A stretch of DNA of 64,000 bases from Thiosocius teredinicola (GTDB lineage: Bacteria > Pseudomonadota > Gammaproteobacteria > Chromatiales > Chromatiaceae): positions 1,909,297 through 1,973,296 of the forward strand of contig NZ_CP019936.1 of the NCBI RefSeq assembly GCF_002009425.1, given 5' to 3'. Positions within the stretch are counted from its first letter, which is position 1. Every line of letters starts with the position of its first letter. The position numbers and the translations under genes were made by a program. Below, in pieces: positions 54,440 through 63,713 of the stretch. Below the pieces are notes generated by a model, which had not been told where the DNA came from, did no database searches, and was given only the letters and a program-made list of their open reading frames with translations.

Positions 54440-55579
54440 ATGCCTTACTGGCGACTGTCGTCCTTTTACCTGTTCTATTTCTCGGTATTGGGCGCCCTGG
54501 TGCCTTACTGGGGACTGTTCCTGCGTGAGCGCGGATTCGATGCGGTAGCCATCGGTGAGCTGATGGCAATCTTGATGGCCACCAAGATCGTCGCGCCAAA
54601 CCTGTGGGGTTGGTTGGGCGACCACCTGGGCCATCGCATGCGGATCGTGCGGCTGGCGTCGATGGTTTCGATCCTGGTGTTCGCCGGCATGTTCTGGGCG
54701 CAGGGGTTCTGGCCGATCGCGCTGGTCATGACACTGTACAGCTTCTTCTGGAACGCCTCGTTGCCACAGTTCGAGGTGATCACCTTTATCTACCTGAAAG
54801 AGCGCGTGGCACGCTATGCACAGATCAGGGTTTGGGGGTCGATCGGTTTCATCGTCACGGTGATTGTGCTTGGTTGGCTGGTCGACCTGCACAGTGCCGA
54901 GGTCGTGCTGCCAACGTTGCTGTTGCTGTTCGTCGCAATATGGCTGAGTTCGTTGACGGTCAAGGATCCGGACCCTGAGCCCCATCCGAAGGCCCAGCCG
55001 CCGCTTGCTGATGTACTTAAAAAACCGGCGATCATCGGCTTTTTTCTCGCTGTCTTTCTGATGCAGGCCAGCCACGGGCCTTACTACGCCTTCTACTCGA
55101 TCTTCATGAAAGACCACGGCTACAGCGAGTCGCTGATCGGGCAGCTGTGGGCGCTGGGCGTGCTGGCCGAGGTCGGCCTGTTCCTGATCATGCATCACCT
55201 GCTCGGGCGGTTCGGTGCGCGTCGCGTGCTGATCGCCAGCCTGGTCATCGCCGCGCTTCGCTGGGTGTTGATCGGCAATCTCGCCGACTCGCTGTGGGTA
55301 CTGCTGCTCGCGCAATTGATGCATGCCGCTACGTTCGGCACCTTTCATGCCGCCAGCATCCACCTAGTGCACCACTATTTTCAGGGGCGTCATCAAGGCC
55401 GGGGCCAGGCGCTGTACAGTAGCGTCAGTTTCGGCGCGGGAGGTGCCGTCGGCAGCCTGCTCAGCGGATATGCCTGGGACGGGATTGGGCCGGCGATGAC
55501 CTTCGCGGGTGCCGGCGTCCTGGCGGTGCTGGGCGCACTGGCCGCCTGGTACTGGATCGATGCCCAGCATGATTACTAA
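54440..55579 (+). CDS. MFS transporter (HcaT/MFS_1-like)
   Basis: A 379-residue membrane protein with about 12 spans. The start MPYWRLSSFYLFYFSVLGAL, the GD-x-x-GHR motif between spans 2 and 3 (LGDHLGHRMRI), and IYLKERVARYAQIRVWGSIG fit the MFS_1-like group that includes HcaT. The substrate is unknown; the name comes from 3-phenylpropionate uptake in E. coli. Placed between aroC and lpxD. Confidence 0.9.
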   Translation: MPYWRLSSFYLFYFSVLGALVPYWGLFLRERGFDAVAIGELMAILMATKIVAPNLWGWLGDHLGHRMRIVRLASMVSILVFAGMFWAQGFWPIALVMTLYSFFWNASLPQFEVITFIYLKERVARYAQIRVWGSIGFIVTVIVLGWLVDLHSAEVVLPTLLLLFVAIWLSSLTVKDPDPEPHPKAQPPLADVLKKPAIIGFFLAVFLMQASHGPYYAFYSIFMKDHGYSESLIGQLWALGVLAEVGLFLIMHHLLGRFGARRVLIASLVIAALRWVLIGNLADSLWVLLLAQLMHAATFGTFHAASIHLVHHYFQGRHQGRGQALYSSVSFGAGGAVGSLLSGYAWDGIGPAMTFAGAGVLAVLGALAAWYWIDAQHDY

Positions 55580-55608
55580 ACACAAGCTTGATCAGTAGGT
55601 AACGGCCG

Positions 55609-56664
55609 ATGACCGACTACACACTTGGTGAACTTGCGCAAAAACTCGGTGCGACGCTCGAAGGCGATGCCGCTACGGTTATCGTCGGAGTCGCGGCGCT
55701 CGAAGCGGCCGGCGAGGGGATGCTGACCTATGCCGAATCCGACAAGTACCGCGAGCAGGTCGAATCGAGCGGCGCGGCGGCGATCATTGTCGGTGCCGAC
55801 TTTCCCGCCACGGCAGGCAAGAGCCTGCTGCGCGTCGAGCGCCCCAAGCCGGCTTTTGTCGCCGCCATGGAGCTGTTCAGGCCGGCACGTGCCGTGATCG
55901 GCATCCACCCCACCGCGGTCATCGCCGACGATGCGCAGATCGGCGAGGGTGTCGGTATCGGCCCGTTGGTGGTGGTCGACAGCGGTGCCGCGATCGGTGC
56001 GGGTAGCCGAATTCGTGCCGGGGCCTATATCGGGCCGAACGTGTCGGTCGGCGAGGCGTGCGACATCGGGCCGAACGTGTCGCTGATGGACGACACACGG
56101 GTCGGCGATCGCTGTATCCTGCACCCGGGCGTGGTCATCGGTGCCGATGGCTACGGCTATTACTGGGATAGCGACCACCACCACAAGATTCCCCAGCTGG
56201 GGAACGTTGTGGTCGAAGACGATGTCGAAATCGGCGCCAACACCTGCATCGACCGGGCTACGCTGGGCGAAACGCGCATCGGTCGGGGCAGTAAATTCGA
56301 CAATCTCGTCCAGGTCGGGCACAACAACCAGATCGGCGAACACGTGATCCTGGTGTCGCAGGTCGGCATCGCGGGCAGCAGCAAGCTGGGCAAGGGCGTG
56401 GTGGCGGCCGGGCAGGTCGGCATCGCCGATCACGTAACGATCGGCGATGGCGTGCAGATCGGCGGCCAGGGCGGCGTCAACACGGATATCGAGCCTGGAG
56501 AAAAGGTCTGGGGATCACCCGCCAAGCCGATGGCGCGCGAGATGCGTGAGATCGCTGCCGTCGGCAAGCTACCGGAACTGCTGCGCAGTTTTCGCCAGCA
56601 ACAGCGTGATCTGGATGCATTGCGTGATCGCATCGCAGCCCTAGAAGACAAACCGGCAAAATAG
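55609..56664 (+). CDS. lpxD: UDP-3-O-acylglucosamine N-acyltransferase LpxD
   Basis: A 351-residue enzyme of lipid A synthesis, transferring a hydroxyacyl chain from ACP to UDP-3-O-acylglucosamine in the cytoplasm. It starts MTDYTLGELAQKLGATLEGD. The left-handed beta helix has many hexapeptide repeats (IGEGVGIGPLVVVDSGAAIG), the loop GYGYYWDSDHHHKIPQLGNV, and the catalytic region GRGSKFDNLVQVGHNNQIGE. It lies outside the usual bamA-skp-lpxD-fabZ-lpxA cluster, here between an MFS and an RND gene. Confidence 0.95.
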   Translation: MTDYTLGELAQKLGATLEGDAATVIVGVAALEAAGEGMLTYAESDKYREQVESSGAAAIIVGADFPATAGKSLLRVERPKPAFVAAMELFRPARAVIGIHPTAVIADDAQIGEGVGIGPLVVVDSGAAIGAGSRIRAGAYIGPNVSVGEACDIGPNVSLMDDTRVGDRCILHPGVVIGADGYGYYWDSDHHHKIPQLGNVVVEDDVEIGANTCIDRATLGETRIGRGSKFDNLVQVGHNNQIGEHVILVSQVGIAGSSKLGKGVVAAGQVGIADHVTIGDGVQIGGQGGVNTDIEPGEKVWGSPAKPMAREMREIAAVGKLPELLRSFRQQQRDLDALRDRIAALEDKPAK

Positions 56665-56702
56665 CCCCTTTTACGTAACGACAAGAACACCGCCAGCCAA
56701 CA

Positions 56703-57974
56703 ATGACGTCCGACACCAACACAGGGAAGAGTACGCCCAGAAAACGCTGGTTACCGCTGGTCATTCTATTGGTGGCCGCCGGCGCGGCAGCCGCCCTGAT
56801 CGCCACCAAGCCAAAGCCCACCCCCGTGCAGGTTAGCGAGCGCGCCTGGCTGGTCAGTGTCGAGCAGGTCGAGCGGGCGCGCCACAGCCCCACCGTCACG
56901 TTGTACGGCAAGGTCGAATCGCTGTGGTCGAGCCAGTTGACGGCCGGCATCACCGCCGACGTCAACGAGGTGCTGGTCGTCGAGGGCGACCGGGTCGAAA
57001 AGGGTCAGGTGCTGATCAGGCTCGACGACCGCGACGCGCGTCTGCAACTGGCGCAGCGTGAGGCCGAGCTCAAGCAGGCGGATGCGCGGATCGTCTCGGA
57101 GAAGCGTCGCCAGGAGGCCAATCTCGAATCGTTGCCGCGTGAACGCCGGCTGCTCGGCCTGGCGCGCAGTGAGGTTAAACGCCTGCAGGACCTGGTCGCG
57201 AAGAAGGTCGGTGCGCAGTCGCAACTGGACACCGCGCGCCAGGCGTCTGAGAAACAGGCAATCACGTTGGCGGCGCGTGAGCAGGCCGTGGACGAACACG
57301 AGGCGCGCCTGGCGGAAGTCGAAGCGGCGCGAGCGCGCGCCGAGGCGTTGCGCGATCAGGCGCAGCTCGAATTGGAACGCAGCGCGATTGCATCGCCGTT
57401 CAACGGCCGGATCGCCCGGGTACAGGTGTCGCCCGGGCGACGCGCCAGGGTTGGCGACCCGTTGATTCAGCTGTACGACACCGATGAGTTGGTTATCCGT
57501 GCGCAGATTCCCAGCCGACACCTGCCGCAGGTGCGCGCGGCGATCGATGCCGGTCGGCCACTGACGGTGCATGGCACGATCGACGGCATTGCCGTTGAAG
57601 GTAAGCTGCGCAGCCTGGCCGGTGAGGCGTCGAGCAGTACTGGTGGTGTTGACGGCCTGTTTACGGTAACGCGCGGCGCGACGCAGATAAGCCAGGGGCG
57701 TTTTTTGCGCGTCGAGCTGAACCTGCCGGCACGCAATGACCTGATCGCGCTGCCGCCCGAGGCCGTGTACGGTACCGACCGCATCTACGTTATCGATAGC
57801 GAAAGTCGCATGCGGCCGAAACGAGTCGAGCGCATCGGCGAGGCCCGCCGGCAAGGCAAGGTGGCGCGCGTCCTGATCCATGCCCCGCAGCTCGAACCGG
57901 GAACCACTGTCGTGACCACGCAACTTCCCAACGCCCTCGATGGCCTGTTGGTGCGCGTCGCCGAAGAGCGCTGA
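56703..57974 (+). CDS. RND efflux periplasmic adaptor (membrane fusion protein)
   Basis: A 423-residue protein with an N-terminal anchor (RWLPLVILLVAAGAAAALIA). The lipoyl half-motif precedes a long helical hairpin rich in heptads (AQREAELKQADARIVSEKRR and QLDTARQASEKQAITLAARE), followed by IASPFNGRIARVQVSPGRRA and a beta-barrel domain. It links the RND pump to an outer-membrane channel. The stop lies 1 base before the start of the RND gene, so the two are coupled. Confidence 0.93.
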   Translation: MTSDTNTGKSTPRKRWLPLVILLVAAGAAAALIATKPKPTPVQVSERAWLVSVEQVERARHSPTVTLYGKVESLWSSQLTAGITADVNEVLVVEGDRVEKGQVLIRLDDRDARLQLAQREAELKQADARIVSEKRRQEANLESLPRERRLLGLARSEVKRLQDLVAKKVGAQSQLDTARQASEKQAITLAAREQAVDEHEARLAEVEAARARAEALRDQAQLELERSAIASPFNGRIARVQVSPGRRARVGDPLIQLYDTDELVIRAQIPSRHLPQVRAAIDAGRPLTVHGTIDGIAVEGKLRSLAGEASSSTGGVDGLFTVTRGATQISQGRFLRVELNLPARNDLIALPPEAVYGTDRIYVIDSESRMRPKRVERIGEARRQGKVARVLIHAPQLEPGTTVVTTQLPNALDGLLVRVAEER

Positions 57975-57975
57975 C

Positions 57976-60900
57976 ATGCCGTTTCAGCACCGCAGCGACA
58001 TCGTCGGCATCTTTGCCCAACACAAGGTGGCGGCCAATCTCCTGATGGTCGTGATGCTGATGATCGGCGTCTGGGGCGTCGCCAATCTCAATGTGCAGTT
58101 CTTTCCGAACTTCGAGGTCGAGGTGGTCTCGGTACGCACCGTGTGGACCGGGGCATCGGCCGAGGACATCGAAACCTCGATCACCATCCCATTGGAACAG
58201 GCGCTGCGTTCTACCGACGGTCTCGACAAGATGACCTCGACCTCGAGCCAGGGCGTCAGTTCGATCCTGCTCGAGTTTCCGGAAGGCACCGATATGGGCG
58301 CGGCGACCGATCGGGTCGAAGAACTGGTCAATGGGGTGCGCAACATACCCACGGATGCCGAAGAGACCGAGGTCAGCCACGTGGTGCGTTACGAACCTAT
58401 CGCGCGCCTGCTGATCCACGGCCCGGCCGATATCCGCGAGCTGCGTCCGTTGGCGCGACGCATCGAACGCGAGCTGCTCGATCGCGGCATTGCCAAGGTC
58501 AACATCACCGGCCTGCCCGAAGACGAACTAGCCATCCAGATTCCGCAGGCGACGCTCGAAGACCTCAAGCTGTCGCTGCGGCAGGTGGCCGACCGGGTGG
58601 CGGCGGAGTCACGCGATCTGCCGGCCGGTACGGTGGGGCGCGACGATGTCGGGCGCGAGATCCGCACCCTCAATCAACGGCGCAGCGAGGCCGGTTTCGA
58701 GGAACTGGCCCTGGTCGCCGACCGCGAAGGTCGGTTGATTCGCATCGGAGATGTCGCCGAGGTCGAGCGGCGCGCACGCCCCAACCAGGTCGAGATGACC
58801 TACCAGGGCGAGCCGGCGGTCGAACTGCAGCTGATGCGCTCGGCCAACGCCGATTCGCTTGAGTCCGCGCGCATCATGCAGGAGTGGCTCGCCGAGGCGC
58901 CCAAGCGGTTTCCGCCGGGGGTCGAGATCACCGCCTACGACGAGAGCTGGACGCTGATCAAGGACCGCATCAACCTGCTGCTGAAAAACGGCGCCAGCGG
59001 GCTGGTGCTGGTCGTTATCATCCTGTTCCTGTTTCTCAACGGGCGGGTCGCTTTCTGGGTCACGGTCGGTATCCCGGTGTCGTTCATGGCGACGCTGGCG
59101 ATCGTCTACGTCGCCGGCGGCAGCATCAACATGATCTCGATGTTCGCCCTGATCATGGCGCTCGGGATCATCGTCGACGATGCCATCGTGGTCGGCGAGG
59201 ATGCGCTGACCCACTATCAGACCGGCGAGAGTTCGCTCGAAGCCGCCGAAGGCGGCGCGCGCCGGATGCTCGCGCCGGTCATGTCATCGTCGCTAACGAC
59301 GATCGCGGCCTTCATCCCACTATTTGCGATCACCGGTATCATCGGCAAGTTTCTCGGCGACATCCCGTTCGTGATCGTGTGCGTGATCATCGCCTCGCTG
59401 GTCGAGAGTTTCCTGATCCTGCCTGGCCACCTGCGCCACAGTTTCAAGGGCATCAAGCCGGCGCAGCCGGGCTCATTCCGCGAACGCTGGGACAAGCGCT
59501 TCAATCACATCCGCGATACGCATTTCCGCGCGATGGTCACCTGGGCGGTCAACAACCGCTTCGCGATCGTGGCGATCGCACTGGCCTTTGTCATCGTGTT
59601 GGTTGGTGTGCTGCGCGGTGGGCGCATGGGTTTCAGCTTCTTCCCCAATGTCGAAGGCAACGTGGTCGTTGCCAGCGCGACGTTTGTTGCCGGCACGCCG
59701 CCAGAGCGGGTCGTGGGTTTCATCAAGGACGTCGAAACCGCGGTATACCAGACGGACAAAGAACTCGGCGGCGGGCTGGTCAGGCTGGCCAATGTCGCCG
59801 AAGGCCTGGGTTTCTTCTCCAACGGGCGCCAACAACAGCAGGGCGAACAGTTCGCCACGGTCACGGTCGAGTTGATCCCGTCCGACCACCGCGAGGTGCG
59901 TAACGAAGAGTTCATCAAGGCCTGGGAAAACCGCCTGGTCAAGCCGCCCGGGCTCGAGTACCTGACCATCACCTCCCGCCAGGGCGGCCACCCGGGGCGC
60001 GACCTGGAGATTCGCCTGACCGGGCCGGATGCCGATCGCACCAAGGCCGCGGCGCTCGAGCTGTCGGATGCGATCGCCGCGATCCCGGGCGTGCAGGGCG
60101 TCGAGGACGACATGCCCTACGGACAGCAGCAGCTGGTTTACAAGCTCAATCCCTTCGGCGAGTCGCTGGGCCTGAGCGTCGAGGATGTCGGGCGGCAGTT
60201 GCGCGCCGCGTTCGATGGCCAGCTGGCGCAGATCTATAACGAGGGCGACGAAGAGGTCGAGGTGCGGGTGATGCTGCCCGATGCCGAGCGCTACCGCCTG
60301 ACCGCGCTCGACGACTTCAGCGTGTTCCTGTCCAACGGCCAGACGGTGCCGCTGTTATCGGTGATCGACCTGGAGGAACGGCGTGGCTTCAAGGCGCTGC
60401 GGCATGCCGAGGGCCAGCTGGCGGCGACCGTGTATGCCGACGTCGACAAGAAGATCGCCAATGCGAACGAGGTCCGCAGCCAGCTGCGCGAGGAGCTGTT
60501 GCCGCAGCTGTCGCTTCGTTACGATCTGCACTGGGCGTTCACCGGCCGCGCCGAAGACCAGCAGGAAACCGCCGGCGATATGCAGCGCGGCGCCTTGTTC
60601 GCGCTGGCGATGATCTACATCGTGTTGGCCTGGGTGTTCGGCTCATACGGCTGGCCGCTGGTGGTGATGGCGATCATCCCGTTCGGCATCGTGGGTGCCC
60701 TGTACGGTCACTACGTGATGGATATCACGCCGACGATCCTGTCGATGTTCGGCCTGTTCGCCCTGTCGGGCATCGTGGTCAACGACTCGATCATCTTGGT
60801 CGTGTTCTACAAACACCTGCGCGAAAAGGGCATGGAGATCAAGGAGGCCATCATCGAGGCGGCCTGCCAGCGCCTGCGGGCGGTGCTGCTGACCTCGCTG

Positions 60901-61128
60901 ACCACGATCGCCGGCCTGCTGCCGCTGTTGTTCGAGACCTCGTTGCAGGCGCAGTTCCTGATCCCGATGGCGGTGTCGATCTCGTTCGGTCTGGCCTTCG
61001 CGACGTTCCTGGTGCTGCTGCTGGTGCCGACGCTATTGGCTGGGCTGGAAACTACCCGGCAACGCATCGTCGCGTGGACCGCCGGCCGCGCCGCGTCGCC
61101 GGTGGCCGAGGAAACCGCCGACAAATGA
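57976..61128 (+). CDS. RND-family inner-membrane efflux pump
   Basis: The ATG at 57976, directly after the adaptor gene, is chosen; the frame continues upstream without a ribosome site. The 1050-residue protein has 12 spans in two halves. Span 4 has the proton-relay pair in ALGIIVDDAIVVGED. N-terminal pores show SVRTVWTGASAEDIETSITI and RTLNQRRSE. It probably pumps a lipophilic compound or drug with its adaptor and a TolC channel, the latter possibly the tolC at 42931. Confidence 0.94.
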   Translation: MPFQHRSDIVGIFAQHKVAANLLMVVMLMIGVWGVANLNVQFFPNFEVEVVSVRTVWTGASAEDIETSITIPLEQALRSTDGLDKMTSTSSQGVSSILLEFPEGTDMGAATDRVEELVNGVRNIPTDAEETEVSHVVRYEPIARLLIHGPADIRELRPLARRIERELLDRGIAKVNITGLPEDELAIQIPQATLEDLKLSLRQVADRVAAESRDLPAGTVGRDDVGREIRTLNQRRSEAGFEELALVADREGRLIRIGDVAEVERRARPNQVEMTYQGEPAVELQLMRSANADSLESARIMQEWLAEAPKRFPPGVEITAYDESWTLIKDRINLLLKNGASGLVLVVIILFLFLNGRVAFWVTVGIPVSFMATLAIVYVAGGSINMISMFALIMALGIIVDDAIVVGEDALTHYQTGESSLEAAEGGARRMLAPVMSSSLTTIAAFIPLFAITGIIGKFLGDIPFVIVCVIIASLVESFLILPGHLRHSFKGIKPAQPGSFRERWDKRFNHIRDTHFRAMVTWAVNNRFAIVAIALAFVIVLVGVLRGGRMGFSFFPNVEGNVVVASATFVAGTPPERVVGFIKDVETAVYQTDKELGGGLVRLANVAEGLGFFSNGRQQQQGEQFATVTVELIPSDHREVRNEEFIKAWENRLVKPPGLEYLTITSRQGGHPGRDLEIRLTGPDADRTKAAALELSDAIAAIPGVQGVEDDMPYGQQQLVYKLNPFGESLGLSVEDVGRQLRAAFDGQLAQIYNEGDEEVEVRVMLPDAERYRLTALDDFSVFLSNGQTVPLLSVIDLEERRGFKALRHAEGQLAATVYADVDKKIANANEVRSQLREELLPQLSLRYDLHWAFTGRAEDQQETAGDMQRGALFALAMIYIVLAWVFGSYGWPLVVMAIIPFGIVGALYGHYVMDITPTILSMFGLFALSGIVVNDSIILVVFYKHLREKGMEIKEAIIEAACQRLRAVLLTSLTTIAGLLPLLFETSLQAQFLIPMAVSISFGLAFATFLVLLLVPTLLAGLETTRQRIVAWTAGRAASPVAEETADK

Positions 61129-61137
61129 CGAGCCTCT

Positions 61138-61157
61138 GCCGGTCGTGACCGGCGGGT
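61138..61157 (+). terminator. intrinsic terminator after the RND gene
   Basis: GCCGGTC pairs with GACCGGC, followed by GGGTTTTC. The stem is strong; the T run is short. It also lies at the 3' side of the convergent LysR gene. Confidence 0.7.
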
Positions 61158-61181
61158 TTTCGTTGTCAGTCAGGTGCCTAT

Positions 61182-62051
61182 TCAACGGGCAGCGTTACAC
61201 ACCTCGATCATCGCGCTGGCGGCGTTCGACAGGCTGCGTTTCTGGTGGGTGACCGCGCCGAGCTGGCGGGTGAGTCGCATACCGTCGATTTCCAGTGGAA
61301 CCACCTTGTCGTCGAGCACGGTCGCCGGTAGAAGGCTCCAGCCCAGGCCGGTGGCGACCAGCATATGCAGCGTTTCCAGGTAGTTGGTCGCCATACCCAC
61401 CTTCAGTTCGACACCGGCCTTGCGCACGGCTTGCTCCAGCACGCCGCGCGTATAGGTCGTCGTACCCGGCAGCACCGCCGGGTATTCGAGCAACTCCGTC
61501 AACGAGACCTTCGTTCTGCCGGCCAGCGGGTGATCCGGGGCCACCATGAAGGCCAGGGGATCGTCCCAGATCGTCGCCAAGTTCAGGTTGGGCGGGCGTT
61601 CCGGCGGCAGGGTGACGATTGCCAGCTCGAGGTCGCCGGTCTCGACGGCGCGGCAGGCGGCCTCGGAATCCATGAAGCGGATGTCCAGTTCAACCGCGGG
61701 GAACGCCTCGGTGAAACGCTTGAGCGGCGTCGGCAGGCGATGCAGCCCGATGTGGTGACTGGTGCCCATGGTCAACCGACCGCGCACCTCACCGGACAGG
61801 TCGCTGACCAGGCGCTTGAGTTCACGCGCGTCGTTGATCAGGCGGCGCGCCCGTGGCAGCAGGGCGCTACCGGTCGCGGTCAGCGACACGCGTCGCCCGA
61901 TACGGTCGAACAGCTTGGTGTTCAGTTCACTCTCGAGCTGGGCCACGCGCTTGCTGACCGCGGGCTGAGTCAGGAACAGGGCCTCGGCAGCCTCGGAGAA
62001 CGACTGGTGATCGGCGACCTCGACGAAGGCCTGCAGTGCGGCGATTTCCAT
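61182..62051 (-). CDS. LysR-family transcriptional regulator, divergent from leuC
   Basis: A 289-residue protein with an N-terminal winged helix-turn-helix (about 1-60: ALQAFVEVADHQSFSEAAEA, then LFLTQPAVSKRVAQLESEL). The rest is a periplasmic-binding-like effector domain (TMGTSHHIGLHRLPTPLKRF). Divergence from leuC implies it may control leucine synthesis, as LysR proteins usually act on a neighbouring divergent promoter. The effector is not known. Confidence 0.93.
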   Translation of the reverse strand: MEIAALQAFVEVADHQSFSEAAEALFLTQPAVSKRVAQLESELNTKLFDRIGRRVSLTATGSALLPRARRLINDARELKRLVSDLSGEVRGRLTMGTSHHIGLHRLPTPLKRFTEAFPAVELDIRFMDSEAACRAVETGDLELAIVTLPPERPPNLNLATIWDDPLAFMVAPDHPLAGRTKVSLTELLEYPAVLPGTTTYTRGVLEQAVRKAGVELKVGMATNYLETLHMLVATGLGWSLLPATVLDDKVVPLEIDGMRLTRQLGAVTHQKRSLSNAASAMIEVCNAAR

Positions 62052-62145
62052 TATTCCTCAAAAGAATTCAAACAATGAAAAACATGAATTTGTGTTATTC
62101 ATATTAGCCGCTATCGTTATTCCCGTCAGTTAATGGAATGTCGCC
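62052..62145. promoter_or_regulatory. LysR-leuC divergent control region with inverted repeats
   Basis: The segment is A+T-rich. AATTCA (62065-62070) and TGAATT (62085-62090) are inverted arms, and TTCAAACAATGAA (62067-62079... region) forms a T-N11-A LysR-type box. Both could bind the adjacent LysR protein. No strong -35/-10 pair was fixed. Confidence 0.5.
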
Positions 62146-63549
62146 ATGAAACCGAAAACGCTCTACGACAAGTTGTGGGAATCGCATGTGGTCCGCGAAG
62201 AGGCCGACGGTACGGCGTTGCTGTACATCGACCGGCACCTGGTGCACGAGGTGACCTCGCCGCAAGCGTTTGAGGGGCTGCGTCTGGCCGGTCGTCCGCT
62301 GTGGCGCACCTCGGCCAACCTGGCGACCGCCGACCATAACGTCCCGACCACCGATCGCAGCAAGGGTATCGAAGACCCGGTATCGCGGCTGCAGGTCGAG
62401 ACACTCGACCAGAACTGTGCCGACTTCAACATCGTCGAGTTCGGTATGAACGACCAGCGTCAGGGCATCGTGCACGTGATCGGCCCGGAGCAGGGTGCGA
62501 CCCTGCCGGGTATGACGGTGGTGTGCGGCGATTCGCATACCTCGACCCACGGCGCGTTCGGCGCGCTGGCGCACGGCATCGGCACGTCCGAGGTCGAACA
62601 CGTGCTCGCTACCCAATGTCTGATCCAGAAAAAGTCGAAGTCGATGCTGGTCGTCGTCGAGGGCGAGGCGCCCGCCGGCGTCACCGCCAAGGACATCGTG
62701 CTGGCGATCATCGGCCGCATCGGCACGGCCGGTGGCACCGGCTACGCGATCGAGTTCAGCGGGCAGGCGATCCGCGATCTGTCGATGGAAGGCCGCATGA
62801 CGGTGTGCAATATGGCGATCGAGGCCGGCGCGCGCGCAGGTTTCGTCGCGGTCGACGACAAGACCATCGAGTATGTCCGCAACCGGCCGTTCGCCCCGTC
62901 GGCCGAGCATTGGGACCAGGCTGCTGCCTACTGGCACACGCTGCACAGCGATGACGGCGCCGAGTTCGACCACGTGGTCGTGATCCCGGCCGCCGAGATC
63001 CGTCCGCAGGTCACCTGGGGCACCTCGCCCGAGATGGTGGTGAGCGTCGACGGCAAGGTGCCGAACCCGGCCAACGAGAGCGATCCGGTCAGGGCCGAGG
63101 GCATGCGGCGCGCCCTCAAGTACATGGGGCTGGAGGCGGATACGCCGATCAGCGCGATCGCGGTCGACAAGGTTTTTATCGGTTCGTGCACCAATTCTCG
63201 AATTGAAGACCTGCGCGCCGCGGCCGGCGTAGCCAAAGGACGCAAGGTTGCTGATAACGTGAAGCAGGCGCTGGTGGTGCCCGGTTCCGGTCTGGTGAAG
63301 TCGCAGGCGGAGCGCGAAGGCCTGGACAAGATCTTCATCGAGGCAGGCTTTGAATGGCGCGAGCCGGGGTGCTCGATGTGTCTGGCGATGAACGCCGACC
63401 GTCTGCAGCCGGGGGAGCGCTGTGCGTCCACGTCCAACCGCAATTTCGAAGGCCGGCAAGGCCAGGGCGGGCGGACACATCTGGTCAGTCCGGCCATGGC
63501 GGCAGCCGCCGCGGTTGCCGGGCATTTCGTTGATATCAGAGACCTTTGA
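62146..63549 (+). CDS. leuC: 3-isopropylmalate dehydratase large subunit
   Basis: A 467-residue aconitase-family enzyme of leucine synthesis, holding a [4Fe-4S] cluster. It starts [20 protein letters not shown]. Cluster ligands are in [15 protein letters not shown] and [11 protein letters not shown], and the catalytic region includes [20 protein letters not shown]. It works with LeuD to isomerise 2-isopropylmalate. The small lipoprotein gene and leuD follow. Confidence 0.97.
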   Translation: MKPKTLYDKLWESHVVREEADGTALLYIDRHLVHEVTSPQAFEGLRLAGRPLWRTSANLATADHNVPTTDRSKGIEDPVSRLQVETLDQNCADFNIVEFGMNDQRQGIVHVIGPEQGATLPGMTVVCGDSHTSTHGAFGALAHGIGTSEVEHVLATQCLIQKKSKSMLVVVEGEAPAGVTAKDIVLAIIGRIGTAGGTGYAIEFSGQAIRDLSMEGRMTVCNMAIEAGARAGFVAVDDKTIEYVRNRPFAPSAEHWDQAAAYWHTLHSDDGAEFDHVVVIPAAEIRPQVTWGTSPEMVVSVDGKVPNPANESDPVRAEGMRRALKYMGLEADTPISAIAVDKVFIGSCTNSRIEDLRAAAGVAKGRKVADNVKQALVVPGSGLVKSQAEREGLDKIFIEAGFEWREPGCSMCLAMNADRLQPGERCASTSNRNFEGRQGQGGRTHLVSPAMAAAAAVAGHFVDIRDL

Positions 63550-63582
63550 CGCCGCTGCGGCCGAAGGTCTGGAGGGGCAAGA

Positions 63583-63711
63583 ATGAAACGGGTTCTGTGG
63601 GTATGTATCGTGTTCGCCGTGCTGTCGATGGCGACCGGGTGTGAAACAGTCAAAGGTGTCGGTCGCGATATCACCAATGCGGGTGAAGCGATGGACGACG
63701 CCACGAGGTAG
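63583..63711 (+). CDS. small entericidin-like lipoprotein, 42 aa, between leuC and leuD
   Basis: The frame starts [20 protein letters not shown], a lipoprotein signal with a lipobox (MATGC), followed by [19 protein letters not shown], which matches the entericidin A/B motif (G-x-D-I-x-x-A-G). GGAGGGG precedes the ATG. The small outer-membrane lipoprotein is placed inside the leu operon; in E. coli ecnA/ecnB regulate cell lysis. Its stop is 2 bases before leuD. Confidence 0.85.
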   Translation: MKRVLWVCIVFAVLSMATGCETVKGVGRDITNAGEAMDDATR

Positions 63712-63713
63712 CC

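Noticed and set aside
57940-57975. Extra N-terminal codons of the RND pump upstream of 57976
   Set aside because: They overlap the end of the adaptor gene and begin MACWCASPKS, unlike RND proteins.
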